A DNA stretch of 10,458 bases, taken from assembly GCA_033085395.1 (NCBI GenBank), contig JANQBS010000633.1, positions 1 to 10,458 of the forward strand, in the 5' to 3' direction. Source of the DNA: Xanthoparmelia taractica. Taxonomy: Eukaryota; Ascomycota; Lecanoromycetes; Lecanorales; Parmeliaceae. Both the position numbers and the translations under genes were made by a program. The notes under the pieces were generated by a model. It saw nothing but the letters and a program-made list of their open reading frames with translations, was not told the DNA's origin and did no database searches. Shown here in pieces: positions 1 to 9,650 of this stretch; the first letter of the stretch is position 1; the number at the start of each line of letters is the position of its first letter.

Positions 1-135
<135 letters not shown>

Positions 136-358
136 AATAGATACACGAAGCTATTATCTTTTTATCTTATTATCTTCACTTAATCTCCCTTTTTATATCT
201 ATTACTATAACTTCTTTACTTTATATAAAGCTATTACCTTTCTATCTTACTATTTTTTTCTTATCTCTCTTATTTTCTCTACTTCTATAATCTCTATAGT
301 ATCTCTCTCTATTTCGTACGAAGCTATTTATATATAATATTTAGCTAACTTCGTACGA
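136..358. repeat. Pyrimidine-rich low-complexity DNA with a diverged 80-bp-offset repeat and a TTCGTACGAA inverted pair
   Basis: No gene is visible. The + strand is rich in CTT, TCT and TAT. A segment starting AGCTATTATC at 149 recurs 80 bp later at 229 (AGCTATTACC), and both are followed by a similar TTTxTATCTTA stretch, which suggests an old tandem duplication. The palindrome TTCGTACGAA at 313-322 is repeated, nearly complete, at about 349-358. Together with flanking CTA/TAG this makes an inverted pair around an AT-rich loop. It may mark the edge of the GC-richer segment that follows, but no element end can be shown. Confidence 0.5.
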
Positions 359-830
359 TAGGGTTCTCGTTATCTACAACGCCGCTCTGGCAGCCCTAGC
401 CGGCGCTCCGGTCGGTTAGAACCCTGCTTGTAGGGTAACAGCAAATGCTGGGGTTCGTTCACGCGTCGGGATAGCGTGCGATCCTTACCCTTCCGGGTAG
501 AGACGTCGTGTTCGTACGTGATACGATCACGTCGGCTCAAATAGAATCGCATCGCCCAAGCTATATCAATGCGATCCTAATCCAGAGTCGGGGGGCAAGC
601 AGCTCAATCTGCTTGCACTTAGTGCCGTAGCGTCCGACTCGGTCTCTACCCTTTCCCGAAGTGTCGCGCCCTTAAACGTGATAACTTTAAGAAGACCTGC
701 GATAACTGCAAATAACGAGATTATAGTACTCGATGCTCTCTCGTACGAGGGGATAATAACGAAGATAACGAAGACGAAGATCGTGGCGTTTCACGAACTA
801 TACGAAGTTTGAATTAGAAATAATATATTC
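359..830. other. GC-richer island with many short hairpins, unidentified (possibly the end or LTR of another transposon)
   Basis: This is one of very few stretches without the heavy AT drift of the window; it keeps CpA, TpG and many CpG. It holds several short perfect inverted repeats: ACCCT/AGGGT near 421-436, TACCC/GGGTA at 486-499, ACGTGA/TCACGT at 516-532, GCAAGCAG/CTGCTTGC at 595-616, and GAGTCGG/CCGACTC at 585-591 and 634-640 enclosing the previous pair. TGTCGCGCCC near 661 resembles the first bases of some fungal Ty3 LTRs, but no partner copy or matching end is in the window. A 60-codon open frame on the - strand (370-552) looks like chance: no domain, low complexity of support, no partner. 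GC content falls steadily after about 790. Confidence 0.4.
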
Positions 831-1086
831 GTGTTAGACTTGATTCTAGATTAGAGTCTTAGAGTTATATAGTAGTGTGAAATTAGAAAGATATATATAT
901 ATTTCGTATATAGATTAATAGTAAGTTTAATTCTTAAGAAAAAAGAAAAGAAAACTTAAAGAAATCGCTTATATAAACTTATTTATTAAGAATTTATTAA
1001 GTCTACGTATATTAAGTAATTTAGATTTCTCTTATTTAAAGATTAAGACTCTATTTCTACTAATTATTTTCTCTCTTTAAGAAATC
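831..1086. other. AT-rich intergenic DNA, with a possible decayed solo LTR at 967-1081
   Basis: There is no coding sequence. A 19-base purine run (A/G only) lies at 936-954. The stretch beginning at 967 aligns without gaps to the first 24 bases of the copy A LTR at 1087, with 16 identities and 4 further differences that are C/T or G/A. Weaker matches follow, including an ACTAATTAT...TCTCTTTA block near its end. The 8-mer AAGAAATC occurs at both 959-966 and 1079-1086, so 967-1081 is flanked by a possible AAATC duplication. In sequence this AT-rich, chance similarity is a real concern. Confidence 0.3.
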
Positions 1087-1238
1087 TGTTACGAAAACGT
1101 ACTTGTTAAGTTAATTAAGAAATTAACTAAGGTAAGTACTTGGCTAACTAACTTGACTGGCCGACTTAGATAGATTTTTTCAACTTAGAATAATAAGAAC
1201 TCGAACACTTAACTAATTATACTCTCTTTACTATTATA
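1087..1238 (+). repeat. 5' LTR of copy A
   Basis: This 152-bp LTR starts TGTTACG and ends TTATA (TTACA after one C-to-T change). It aligns along its length to the reverse complements of 4824-4966 and 10107-10249, with most differences being C/T or G/A plus about 9 extra bases. It is followed by GTA and the primer-binding site in the same spacing as in copy B, which fixes its right edge. It is much more AT-shifted than the two LTRs of copy B. Confidence 0.88.
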
Positions 1239-1241
1239 GTA

Positions 1242-1253
1242 TAATAGCAACGC
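1242..1253 (+). other. Primer-binding site of copy A (mutated)
   Basis: TAATAGCAACGC lies three bases after the LTR. It equals the copy B site TGGTAGCAACGC with both G of TGG changed to A. TGGTAGC is complementary to a tRNA 3' end of GCUACCA, as in initiator tRNA-Met; the tRNA assignment is an inference. Confidence 0.7.
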
Positions 1254-1709
1254 TCAAATAGCTATTATTAGCTATTTTAGAAGATTCTTTATTATTACTT
1301 TATTATTACTTATTTAATACTTATTATATTTATTAAAATAATTCTTCTTCGCGAAGAACTATATTCTATCTAATGAGATTCGTATATAAAATCATCGAAA
1401 TTCTTACTCGAATAATCGAAATTTTACTAAGTTCATTAAAAACTTATTAAACTTATCTTTCTCACACTTATTATTATTACTATTATCGCTATAGCTCACT
1501 TATTATTACTATATTACTATATTGCTACTATTATAGATAATATCACTATTGTTTTAAGCACATTATCGTTTCTTTTAAGCTACTTATCTTACTATTTTTA
1601 CTATAGTTAAAAAAAAAATTTATATTATTTAATTGTATAAGAAGAGAGAACTTTAATTCTTATAATATATATCTTTATATTAATAAAAAAATCTTTCTTA
1701 TTAATATAA
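1254..1709 (+). other. Leader of copy A between primer-binding site and gag
   Basis: About 450 bases of TA/CTT-rich sequence with no visible gene. It includes short ATT/ACT-type runs (about 1270-1320 and 1470-1535) and an A run near 1608-1618. It probably is the untranslated leader and possibly the first codons of gag, but no start codon can be fixed because RIP would turn ATG into ATA. Copy B has lost this whole stretch. Confidence 0.55.
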
Positions 1710-3420
1710 TACTATCTCTTTATTACTAAGAAAGCTATTATTATTCTAGCTTCGTTAGCTCTAAATTCTATCTCTCGAGATATTATTATTTTAATCTTTT
1801 AAATAGACGAATTTCTATATTTCGATTACGCTTTTATTAGTCTCGTTATCGACGATATTAAGTAGTTTATTATCGATATCATTAGGGTTAATTTCAGGCC
1901 TTTAGAGATCGCAAAAGAAATAACTTTATTAGCTCATAACGCACGTGTAAGAGCTCGTTCTATATCTATTAAGACACTAAACTAATCTACTAGCTAAACA
2001 CTTAATCGATCGATTTTTAAGGTTACTCTAACTAGATTTAAGACTAATATCTAATTATTAAGAAGACTAAGAGAATCTTCTTCTACTAACGATATATCTC
2101 GTTCTTCGTCTTTAAAAAGTTCTATTAGAAATTCTCTTATCACTAACTCTAATTCTAGTAATTTAACGATCACGAATTTCATTAATTTTAATGCAAATTC
2201 TATATCGAATTCTACTTTAAATTTAAATATAAATTCTACTTTTAGAGATACTTTAAATAACTTTAATATAATTAAAAATAATGATATTAACTAATAGAAT
2301 ACTAGCTTTTTATAGTAATAATAAACTACTTTATAAGATCTTCTACGTAGCGTATCTAAATCGCCTCATAAGTAAGAATCGTTAGAATAGAATAATATTA
2401 ATGCTATAATGAAAACTATATTAGTTAGTAGATGAAATACTAGTAATATAAGATTTTTCAACTCGATATATAAGGATAAGTCAATAACTTTCGATACTTC
2501 TCTAATAAAATATATATTAAAAGAGACTTACTTTCGAAATATATATTTATTTCTAGAATATACTCGTAACGTAGCTAGTATTAAGAATAATAAGCTTATT
2601 CGTAGGAATCTCTGGACTTATTTTAAGAGATCTACTTTAAAGTAATAATTAAGCGAGCTTTTTAATAATAATAAGCGTTTTATAAAGCTTAAAAATAAAT
2701 TAAATAAGTGAAAGAGAATATTAGTTAAATAATTTAAAGTATTTATTAATATAATAATTAATTTATTATTAAAGAAGAGATATATTTTAAGAAATATTAT
2801 TAGTAAGAGAAAGTCTCGAGAATATATATAAAAGATCTTACGTGCTTCGAAAGATATTAATTTAATTAATATTAAAAATTAGCTTAATATAATCTATAAT
2901 TATTTAAATATTAAGTTAAAACGTAACTTAAGAAGATTAAAGAATTAAATTATTTTATATAATTTTCTTAAAAAGATAAATAATTTTAAGTATAATTGGT
3001 GAATCTACGTAAATAGATATAATTCGAGAATATATAGATTTTCTTCTTCTTCGGGAAATATCTTTGCGAGATCTTCTTAAAATTATTCTTCTTAAAATCG
3101 AAGTAATAATAATAAAGATATTTCTAATTAATATTAATCTTATTTATAATAATAATCTTTTTAATAATTTCGATCTTAATAAAGTATAGATTCTAATAAT
3201 TAATATTAATAATCTTACTTTTAATAGTCTTTTCGTTAAATTAATAATTAATATAAGAATTAAAACGCTTAATTAACTTAGTTATTTCCTTATTAATTTA
3301 ATAATTAAAATACTTATTTAAATTCGTAGTAAAACGCTTAATAAATATCTCGTTAATCTCTATAAATCCTCGCTTTAAACGTATTAAATTTAATCTTAAA
3401 TCGATCTTTATTTAATAATT
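1710..3420 (+). pseudogene. gag: Decayed gag of copy A (capsid/nucleocapsid part of the polyprotein)
   Basis: Gag would form the retrotransposon particle and bind its RNA. One frame (first bases at positions divisible by 3, for example 1749, 2472 and 2988) can be followed for about 570 codons. It shows an N-terminal part with a run of Ser, Thr and Asn residues (about 2080-2270), then a capsid-like part (about 2472-2990) with an arginine-rich RRNLW segment. After that, two adjacent stops at 2643-2648 sit where a Trp-Trp pair is expected; a WW pair is typical of the Retrotrans_gag family. The C-terminal part (about 3000-3420) is Ser/Asn/Gln-rich, with most Gln codons now TAA or TAG. No intact start is visible. 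The last about 100 bases match the un-RIPed gag tail in copy B at 9990-10091, which confirms strand and frame. Function is inferred from position and these patterns, not from a database match. Confidence 0.75.
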
Positions 3421-4117
3421 AATAATAATAATTTTCTTTAAGATTAATTTAAAATTTTTAGTAAAATTAAAGTAATTAAAGACTTTAATTTAATACTATA
3501 AATTATTTAAAAGTAGCTATTTATTAGATCTCTATTATTAACGAAAATACTAAATTAAAATATTACGAATAAACTAGTTCGAACTATTAGAAAGAAAATA
3601 CTAGTATTCAATACTCTTACTTTATAGACGAAGATTAATATAAAAATAAGATATATTATACTAATTCTAAGTATAATTCTAAGCTTTCTATATAATTAAA
3701 TAATAATTAGTTTACTAACTTTATAAAGATCGAAAGCTATTATCGAAACTATTAAAAATTCTTCTTATTTAAGATTAAATTATATAAGTATTTACGTATT
3801 AATTATTTTAAGAAGTATATTTATATTAAAGAAGTAATACTTATAAAGTCTTTTAACTTCGCTAATAAATAATTAGAATTTATTAAATTTATCGCTTTTA
3901 ATTAAAATTAAAGAAATAATTTTATTCTTAAAAATTAAATTTACGCTATAAATAAAATTAAACTCGATTCTATTAATTAAGAGAATAAAGTTTATATTAA
4001 TATTAAATATAATATAAGTTTAATAAATAAATTCGTATTCTTAATAATATTCGAATATAGCTATTTTTAACATAATAATATCTTTACGAGTATATGAGAT
4101 TAATACTTCTAAATATA

Positions 4118-4147
4118 AGACTTCGAAGTATAAGACTTCGAAGTATA
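4118..4147 (+). repeat. 15-bp tandem duplication inside copy A protease
   Basis: AGACTTCGAAGTATA occurs twice in direct succession (4118-4132 and 4133-4147). Copy B has it once (reverse complement near 9216-9232), so the duplication arose in copy A. It adds five codons in frame and so does not itself break the reading frame. Confidence 0.85.
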
Positions 4148-4818
4148 TTACGTAAGATATCTATTTTTTTAAAATTAATAATTAAGATTAAGAAGTACTT
4201 ATATATCTACGTAGAAAATCATATATTATTAATAACTTACGTGTTAAAATACTTATTAAATATAATATTATTAAGTCTAAAGAAATTGTTATTAATATAA
4301 TTAATAAGAAAGTAAGAATTAATAATTATAGCACTACGATTAATATTATTATTCGATCTCGAGGCGAGTGTATTCGAAGAAAGATCTATATTAAATTATC
4401 TATTTTCATGTTTTCGTATAGCGAGATAATTCTATTAATTAAGAAAATCAATTTATCTAACGATCGTAATTTCTTATTTAAGCTAATAATATAGACGAAT
4501 TAAATAATATTCGCCTATTTAATTAATTATATAATAACTAAAACTCTAATTTAAAATAAGTCTAACATATTAATTTAAATTTTAAAGAAATTAAGATTTA
4601 AAAATATTTTTATAATAAATTATAAAAATGGCTTTTAAATTAATATTAAATCTAAATTCGCTTTAACGAAAATAGTTATAAATTTAAATATAAACTTAAG
4701 CTTAATTAATTAACTTCTTTACTAGCTAAAAAAATAAGCTATTAAATAAAGTTATAATTTTTGAAGATATATTAACTAGAACTATATTAATTAATCTAAT
4801 TAACGAATTATTCATAGA

Positions 4819-4823
4819 TTTAA
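4819..4823. repeat. Target-site duplication of copy B, left
   Basis: TTTAA directly abuts the TG of the LTR at 4824 and equals the five bases after the other LTR (10250-10254). A 5-bp duplication is usual for Ty3/gypsy integrases. Confidence 0.9.
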
Positions 4824-4966
4824 TGTAACAGCAATTAGGGGTGTGGTTAGTTGAGTGTCTAATTCTTGATTATTCTAAGTTGGAGAATTCTATCTAAGTT
4901 AGTGCCAGCCAAGCACTTATCTTAACTAATTTCTTGATTGGCTTGGCAAGTGCGTTTTCCGTGACA
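4824..4966 (-). repeat. 3' LTR of copy B
   Basis: This LTR is 143 bp and differs from the 5' LTR (10107-10249) at 12 positions by my count: 11 transitions and one C/G change. In 9 of the 11 transitions this copy carries the A or T, so it has taken somewhat more RIP-like damage. Its left edge abuts the TTTAA duplication. Confidence 0.92.
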
Positions 4967-5380
4967 GTATTTATCGAAATAGAAGAAAAAGCGAGCGACC
5001 TCGCTTGCTATTTAAGTATATAGAAAAACCTTATTAATCAAGCAAATTCGTTAATAATAGTATACTAAAATTAACGAAAAGTTAGTAATAGTAAGGTCTT
5101 TTAACGGCTAAATAGAATAGTTAGAATATCAGTTAATAAATAAATATCTTCATGTCACAATAACGATTATACTTTATTATCTTTTTTTAATTATATAAAC
5201 GTTATTGAGTAGAGAAAAGTTATTCTTGATCGATAATACTCGTTAAATATTTAAATATAGCGATAGAGTAAGTAGATATAGAGTTATTATAATATTAAGT
5301 ATATTTAATACTTTCTATTTTAATAAAGTAGCGATATTATATTTTTTGAGACGATCTCTTCTTTTTGCGAATAAGCTTAA
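4967..5380 (-). other. 3' untranslated part of copy B, with a small hairpin
   Basis: Between the pol stop (5381-5383) and the 3' LTR there are about 410 bases with no coding signal. A perfect hairpin, AAGCGAG / CTCGCTT with a 4-base loop, lies at 4989-5006 in a patch that escaped AT drift. A canonical polypurine tract directly before the LTR is not obvious: on the element's sense strand the nearby bases are T/C-rich, and the purine run 4980-4995 is on the opposite strand. Confidence 0.6.
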
Positions 5381-5419
5381 TTAAGAAAACGAAGAAGTAA
5401 ATCGAATTCTAGCTATTTT

Positions 5420-5590
5420 CTTCTTATATTTCTTTATCAACTTAAGAGCATTATTAAGATTCTTAATATTATATCACTGATTATATTTAGGATTATACTT
5501 TTTTTATCTCACTAAGTATTTCGTAGTTAAATTATATTCTTTTTTAATAATTCGCTTATTAAGAAGTCGTTCGATTTCTAAATTAATTGT
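5420..5590 (-). pseudogene. Chromodomain at the C-terminus of copy B integrase
   Basis: Chromodomains bind methylated histone tails and steer chromovirus integration. The - strand frame shows an IExLL start, a basic turn, then KYLVR followed by a stop where Trp is expected, then a YNP-like stretch, a second stop at a Trp position (before YNIK), and a helix-like NNALKLIKKY end. This spacing matches the classic YLVRWKGY…W…NL…A…LI pattern of fungal chromovirus chromodomains. Both aromatic-cage-region Trp codons are now stops, so the domain is dead. Confidence 0.8.
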
Positions 5591-5639
5591 ATTATTATTA
5601 TTAATAGAAATAGGCGAGATATGTTGAGGTCGAGGGCGT

Positions 5640-6760
5640 TAAAAAGAATCGTTCTCTGGCGTAGAATAAGGCTTTAATTGTATTATTATAAAGATAGAAT
5701 AAACTCTTTATTCTATAGAAATAGCAAGTTTATAGGTAAGTCTATCTACTTTATGTATCACTTAAAAAGAATCGATATACTATTATAATAGTTTATTGGT
5801 GATATTAAGAATAGAGGGGATTTTATAGTCTTTATGCAGTCGAAGAAGTACTTATTCTCTCACTCTAAGAAATATTAATTAATATTTTCTATTATAATAA
5901 AATTTATTAAATATCTAAGTAAAATCGATAACGTTTTTAGCTATAATTTGTGTAGAGATATAATTAACTTTAATCGATAAACGTAATAAATCCAGAGATC
6001 TATTTAAAATAAAATCGTAGATTACTTCGCTTAACGTAATCTTAGAAGAAGCGAAGTTATTTAAAAAGATCTATATTCGTAATAGAACTTTCGACTATAA
6101 GAAAGATCTATCGAGAATATGCACGAAGTATCTTAAAGCTATCTTAATAGTCTAATTAATGCGTTCGCTCGTATTATTAATCTACGGATAATAGACTATT
6201 AAATAAAGTAAAGAAATCTTTAATAATTTGAAGAGCGATTCCTAAAGCTTCGAAAGAAATTTTCTATCTCGATCGTTGATAATAGCTTTTGAAATTCTTT
6301 AATCAATAATATCAAGTCGATTTAATAGTGCTTTTGTCTAGTTAGATAACTTTTAGATTAATTTATTAGAGATTAATTAAATAACTTTTATAAACTTATA
6401 AGTAATAAATATAATATAATTTAATCTATAATTTAATAGAGATAATATTAGAATAAAATTAATAATTAGAGTGTGAAAAGATATCGGCGGAGATAAGATT
6501 AACTGCAAGCTATCATAAGGTGCATATCTTCTTATCTGTAGCATTAAACACTCTAGATAATATCGAATAAAGTCTCATAAGTGCTTTATAATTTCATGAA
6601 TATATTAGGATAATATAACGATTTCGTAGCATCTCTGAAAATTAGAATATTCTTCCTTATATATTAAAGAGAGAATATCTTTTATTAGCAAAGAGGGAAT
6701 ATAAAGTTATTAATAATTAATAGTTCTATTAATATAAAAGATAAGATCTCGCTATATTTC
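5640..6760 (-). pseudogene. Integrase of copy B (zinc-binding, DD35E core, GPY/F-like end)
   Basis: Integrase inserts the cDNA into the genome. The zinc-binding part reads through about 6490-6690; the second Cys of the CxxC pair is kept (6548-6550), while the preceding His and Cys codons now read Tyr (G-to-A). The catalytic core keeps the second Asp (6272-6274, in an NDRDRKF context) and the Glu (6164-6166, in a TSERIN context), with exactly 35 residues between them. The first Asp is changed to Asn (6458-6460, in an INFI context). Downstream, about 5665-5760 reads as a GPY/F-like module (HKVDRL…YKL). The frame is unbroken by indels between these sites, so the loss is due to point changes only. 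Confidence 0.88.
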
Positions 6761-7059
6761 GTGAGTGAGATCTTGCTATTCTTACTATAATTCTTCTTTC
6801 GGCCGAGGTGAAAAATAGGGATTAGTATTAGTAGCAAGGAGATACTTTCCCCGCACGAAAGGCAAAGAAGCTACGTCCTCGCTAAGACCCTTATTAATAT
6901 CGAGCTATATAAAAATCCTTTTTTAATAACTATCTTATTAATAGCCTTAAATGCATTTCTTATAAAATATAGCACTTATCTCTATCAAACTTGCGATATA
7001 GAGAGTATTTAACTTCGAATAATAATAAGATAACGAATTATTCTTATTTAGACTCGCAA

Positions 7060-7600
7060 GCCTTAATAGAGTATTAGGTATAATATACTCTTTGCCAGGT
7101 TTGTGAGAGATGGCTAGATTAAACTATCTTAAGAATTGGGTAGCTCGAATTAATTAAATATTTATACGAATTGTTGATGTGATTAAAATAATCGAATTTT
7201 GCTTCATGATATAAATAATAATAGAGTGATCGATCTATATTCTCATAGCATGTTTTAAAGATTCGATTATATATCTTATTTTCTTCAGACATTAAATAAG
7301 GCTAGCAATTTTTAATTTCGTTGATTAATAATTTTTTTCTATTATAATTAGAAGTCTTAATAGAAAAAGAATAGACTTTATCTCCGCACGAGAAGGTCAT
7401 TTGTTAATCTTATATATATTTTATTTATTAATCTTATACGCATTTAATTTAATATAAAAGACTATCGCCTTAAAATTAAATTTCTTTAAGATATTTAAGT
7501 TAATTTATAAAGTTCGAGTATTATTAAAATATATTAGAATAATTAATTGAAATAATATTTCTTAAAGAAGCTAAAAAGGAGTCAATTGCTTCTCTAAAGT
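7060..7600 (-). pseudogene. RNase H and connection region of copy B
   Basis: RNase H removes the RNA strand of the RNA-DNA hybrid. Near 7461-7478 the frame reads NLNISKKFNFKAIV, which fits the D.DAS..FGFGA start of Ty3 RNase H with its Asp residues turned to Asn. At about 7290-7340 a YxSTKLKIASLI segment follows a stop at the expected Trp; it fits the usual YWPTELE pattern with Glu changed to Lys. An IDHS motif follows near 7215-7235. The end, near 7064-7115, reads HKPGKEYIIPN, the usual link between RNase H and integrase. Confidence rests on motif order. Confidence 0.8.
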
Positions 7601-8545
7601 TATAGATAGTTTTATTCTAAAAGAGTGTTACTTTCGCTAACGTTTAGTCGATGCTTTCTTAAAAAGCAGTGTTTTAAGATTCTATAAGAATTACGTTAAT
7701 TATATATAAAAATAAATATATTAACGCAGATAGCCAATTAATTTCAAGTAATATTCGAGTTCTTTTAAGATATTAGAATACTATAAATTAAAGATAGCTC
7801 TTATCTTATCTTCTAATGAAATTAAGTTAAAAGAATTAATTTTTCTATCTAATAAATTAACGTTCGAGTATCTTAAAAAGATCTTTATAGATGAAATAGT
7901 AATATTAAATTTCACGAAAAGCTTAAATAGCTAATATAGATCTTATAGGTGCTATTAAAATATTCTAGCACTCGTAATTACATTATTAACGTAGACTTTA
8001 ACGTTAGAGATATATCGCAAGATCTTATTAATTTAACGTTAAATATAAATAATCGAATTTATATAACTTATAATTAAAATATTGAAGGTTTTCTAATCTC
8101 TGTGACTTATAACGATCTATATATAGCGATAGTCTAAATATATTCGCTATTAATAGAAAAAGAAAATAGTATCGATTATTAAAATAAAATTATATTTAGC
8201 GAGTATCTTAATTATATTCTGCTATAGAGGTACTAAATATATATCTCGAAGTAGTAAGTTATTTAAATCTCGGATATTAATTATCGATCTTTCCTTGATA
8301 ATATTATTAGAGAGTATTTTTTATATAATAAATATCGAATAGAAGAAGAATATTAAATCTTTGATTTATTTAAGTCTTTCCTATTTATATAGCTTATTAA
8401 AGACTTTATTAACTACTTCTCGATCTCGTATACTCAAGAGATAAATCTTAATTTTTTTATTAATCTTAATTTATTAATTATTTCTTAATAAGAGCTTTAT
8501 TTATTCCTCTTCTAACACTTTAATAAAGTCTATATCTCGCTAGAT
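7600..8545 (-). pseudogene. Reverse transcriptase of copy B
   Basis: The domain copies element RNA into cDNA. In order, the frame shows a RDREVVNKVFNKLYK start (about 8405-8450), an INIRDLNNLL motif (about 8258-8278), the first catalytic Asp kept in an IIDTIFFFY context (8171-8173), and the YVDD box, which now reads Tyr-Val-Asn-Asn (7982-7993) through two G-to-A changes. The two sites are exactly 60 codons apart. Loss of both YVDD Asp residues alone would abolish activity. The start of this domain is also present in copy A after 10255. Confidence 0.9.
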
Positions 8546-8869
8546 CTATAAAAATTCGTTAATTAGATCGATTAATGCGATTCTAGCCTATATATCTTCG
8601 AAAATTATAACTTTATTTAATAACTTAGTTTCTTTAGCTAATAAGAGAGTTAATTAATTTAAGCTTAAGTCTATACTTAAATTTATAACTATTTTTATTA
8701 AGGCGAATTTAGATTCGATATTAATTTAAAAGCAATTTTCGTAATTCATCTCGAAAATATTTTTAAGTCTTAACTTCTTTAAAATTTGAATAGATATATT
8801 AGACTTATTTCGATTTAGAATTTTAATTATTATATAATTAATTAAATAAGCGAATATTACTAGATTCGT

Positions 8870-9570
8870 TTATGCTGGCTTAAATAAGAAATCACGATCG
8901 TTAAATAGATTAATTTTCTTAATTAATAGAATTATCTCGCTATGCGGAGGCACGAAAATAGATAATTTAATATAGACCTTTCTTCGAATAAACTCGCCTC
9001 GGGGCCGAGCAGTGATATCAACTATAATGCTACAATTATTAATCCTTGCTTTCTTATTAGCTATATTAATAATAATTCCTTCGAGCTTAATAATGTTATT
9101 CTCAATAAGCATTTTAACACGTAAGTTATTAACAATATGTAGCTCTCTGCGTAGATATGCAAGCACTCTCCGACCTTAATCATTAATTTCAGAAAAATAG
9201 ATATCTTATATAATATACTTCGAAGTCTCGTGCTTAAAAGCATTAACCCTACGTACTCGCAAAGATATTACTATTTTAAAAATAGCTATATTCGAATATT
9301 GCTGAGAATATCATAATCTATCTATTAAACTTATATTATATTCGATATTAATATAAACTTTATCCTCTTAATTGATAGGATTAAGTTTAACTTTAATTAT
9401 AATATATATTTAACTTCGAAAAGTAAAATTATTTTCTAAATCCTAATTAGAAGCGATAGATTTAATAATTTTTAATTACTTATTAGCGAAAGATTTTATA
9501 AATTATTTATTAGCGGAGTTAAAAGAATTAGAAGACTTTATTAGTACTACTTTATTAATATAAACGTGCT
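8870..9570 (-). pseudogene. Aspartic protease and post-protease linker of copy B
   Basis: The retropepsin cleaves the polyprotein. Its active site, expected Asp-Thr-Gly, reads Asn-Ile-Glu at 9341-9349, so the catalytic Asp is gone. Downstream, the best-preserved stretch of this copy (open over 98 codons, 8870-9166) shows RRELHIVNNLR, an IINIANKKARI segment, a RPRGEFIRRKVY stretch, VPPHSE and finally NDRDFLF. This series is typical of the linker between protease and reverse transcriptase in fungal Ty3/gypsy elements. The Met at 9166 is unlikely to be a true start; it lies inside the polyprotein. An overlapping open frame at 9061-9243 is a shadow. Confidence 0.85.
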
Positions 9571-9574
9571 TTCC

Positions 9575-9650
9575 AAAGCAGCTAACACGTAAATACTTAT
9601 ATAATTTAATCTTAAATAAGAAGAATTTCTAATAATTTCGATAATAGATT
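9575..9650 (-). pseudogene. C2H2/CCHC-like zinc-finger motif upstream of the protease
   Basis: The frame reads YRNY, a stop at a Gln or Trp-type codon, KFF, then KIKLYKYLR and SC (Cys at 9578-9580). Reading Tyr as RIP-changed Cys or His, this fits C-x2-C-x4-F-x5-L-x2-H-x3-C, a finger type rather than the short CCHC knuckle usual for retroviral nucleocapsid. The same layout is in copy A (about 3735-3805), with more changes. The reading depends on assuming that specific Tyr codons were Cys or His. Confidence 0.45.

Larger units (their letters stand above)
3421..4823 (+). pseudogene. Decayed pol start of copy A: finger motif, aspartic protease and post-protease linker
   Basis: This matches copy B 8541-9940 in inverse orientation. 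The retropepsin active site (normally Asp-Thr/Ser-Gly) reads Asn-Ile-Lys at 3999-4007, so the catalytic Asp is lost by G-to-A. The protease is in the gag frame up to about 4030. There a 2-base deletion relative to copy B shifts the frame, and further small indels follow between 4490 and 4820; the net effect restores the frame by the reverse transcriptase fragment at 10255. The linker after the protease is readable at 4207-4490 (LRR, then a PRG-like RSRGE and a DRxFLF motif). A 68-codon open frame beginning at 4094 is in another frame and is not the real product. The reading ends at the copy B insertion. Confidence 0.8.

Noticed and set aside
370..552. 60-codon open frame on the - strand in the GC-rich island
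   Set aside because: No domain, no ribosome-start context to judge, and the island's composition makes chance frames likely. The hairpins and lack of a longer frame speak against a gene.
595..640. tRNA or rRNA gene in the GC-rich island
   Set aside because: The hairpins do not arrange into a cloverleaf and no rRNA core motif was seen.
4094..4300. 68-codon open frame on the + strand
   Set aside because: It is out of register with the protease/linker frame of copy A (which reads from 4207 in another phase). The hydrophobic Leu/Ile-rich look comes from TTA/ATA codons.
1087..4966. A cut-and-paste DNA transposon with 140-bp terminal inverted repeats at 1087 and 4966
   Set aside because: The two ends are LTRs of two different elements in opposite orientation. 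The third copy at 10107, the TTTAA duplication and the primer-binding sites show LTR retrotransposons.
9061..9243. 60-codon open frame on the - strand
   Set aside because: Same shadow frame as 4094-4300, in copy B; the real frame there is the one open at 8870-9166.
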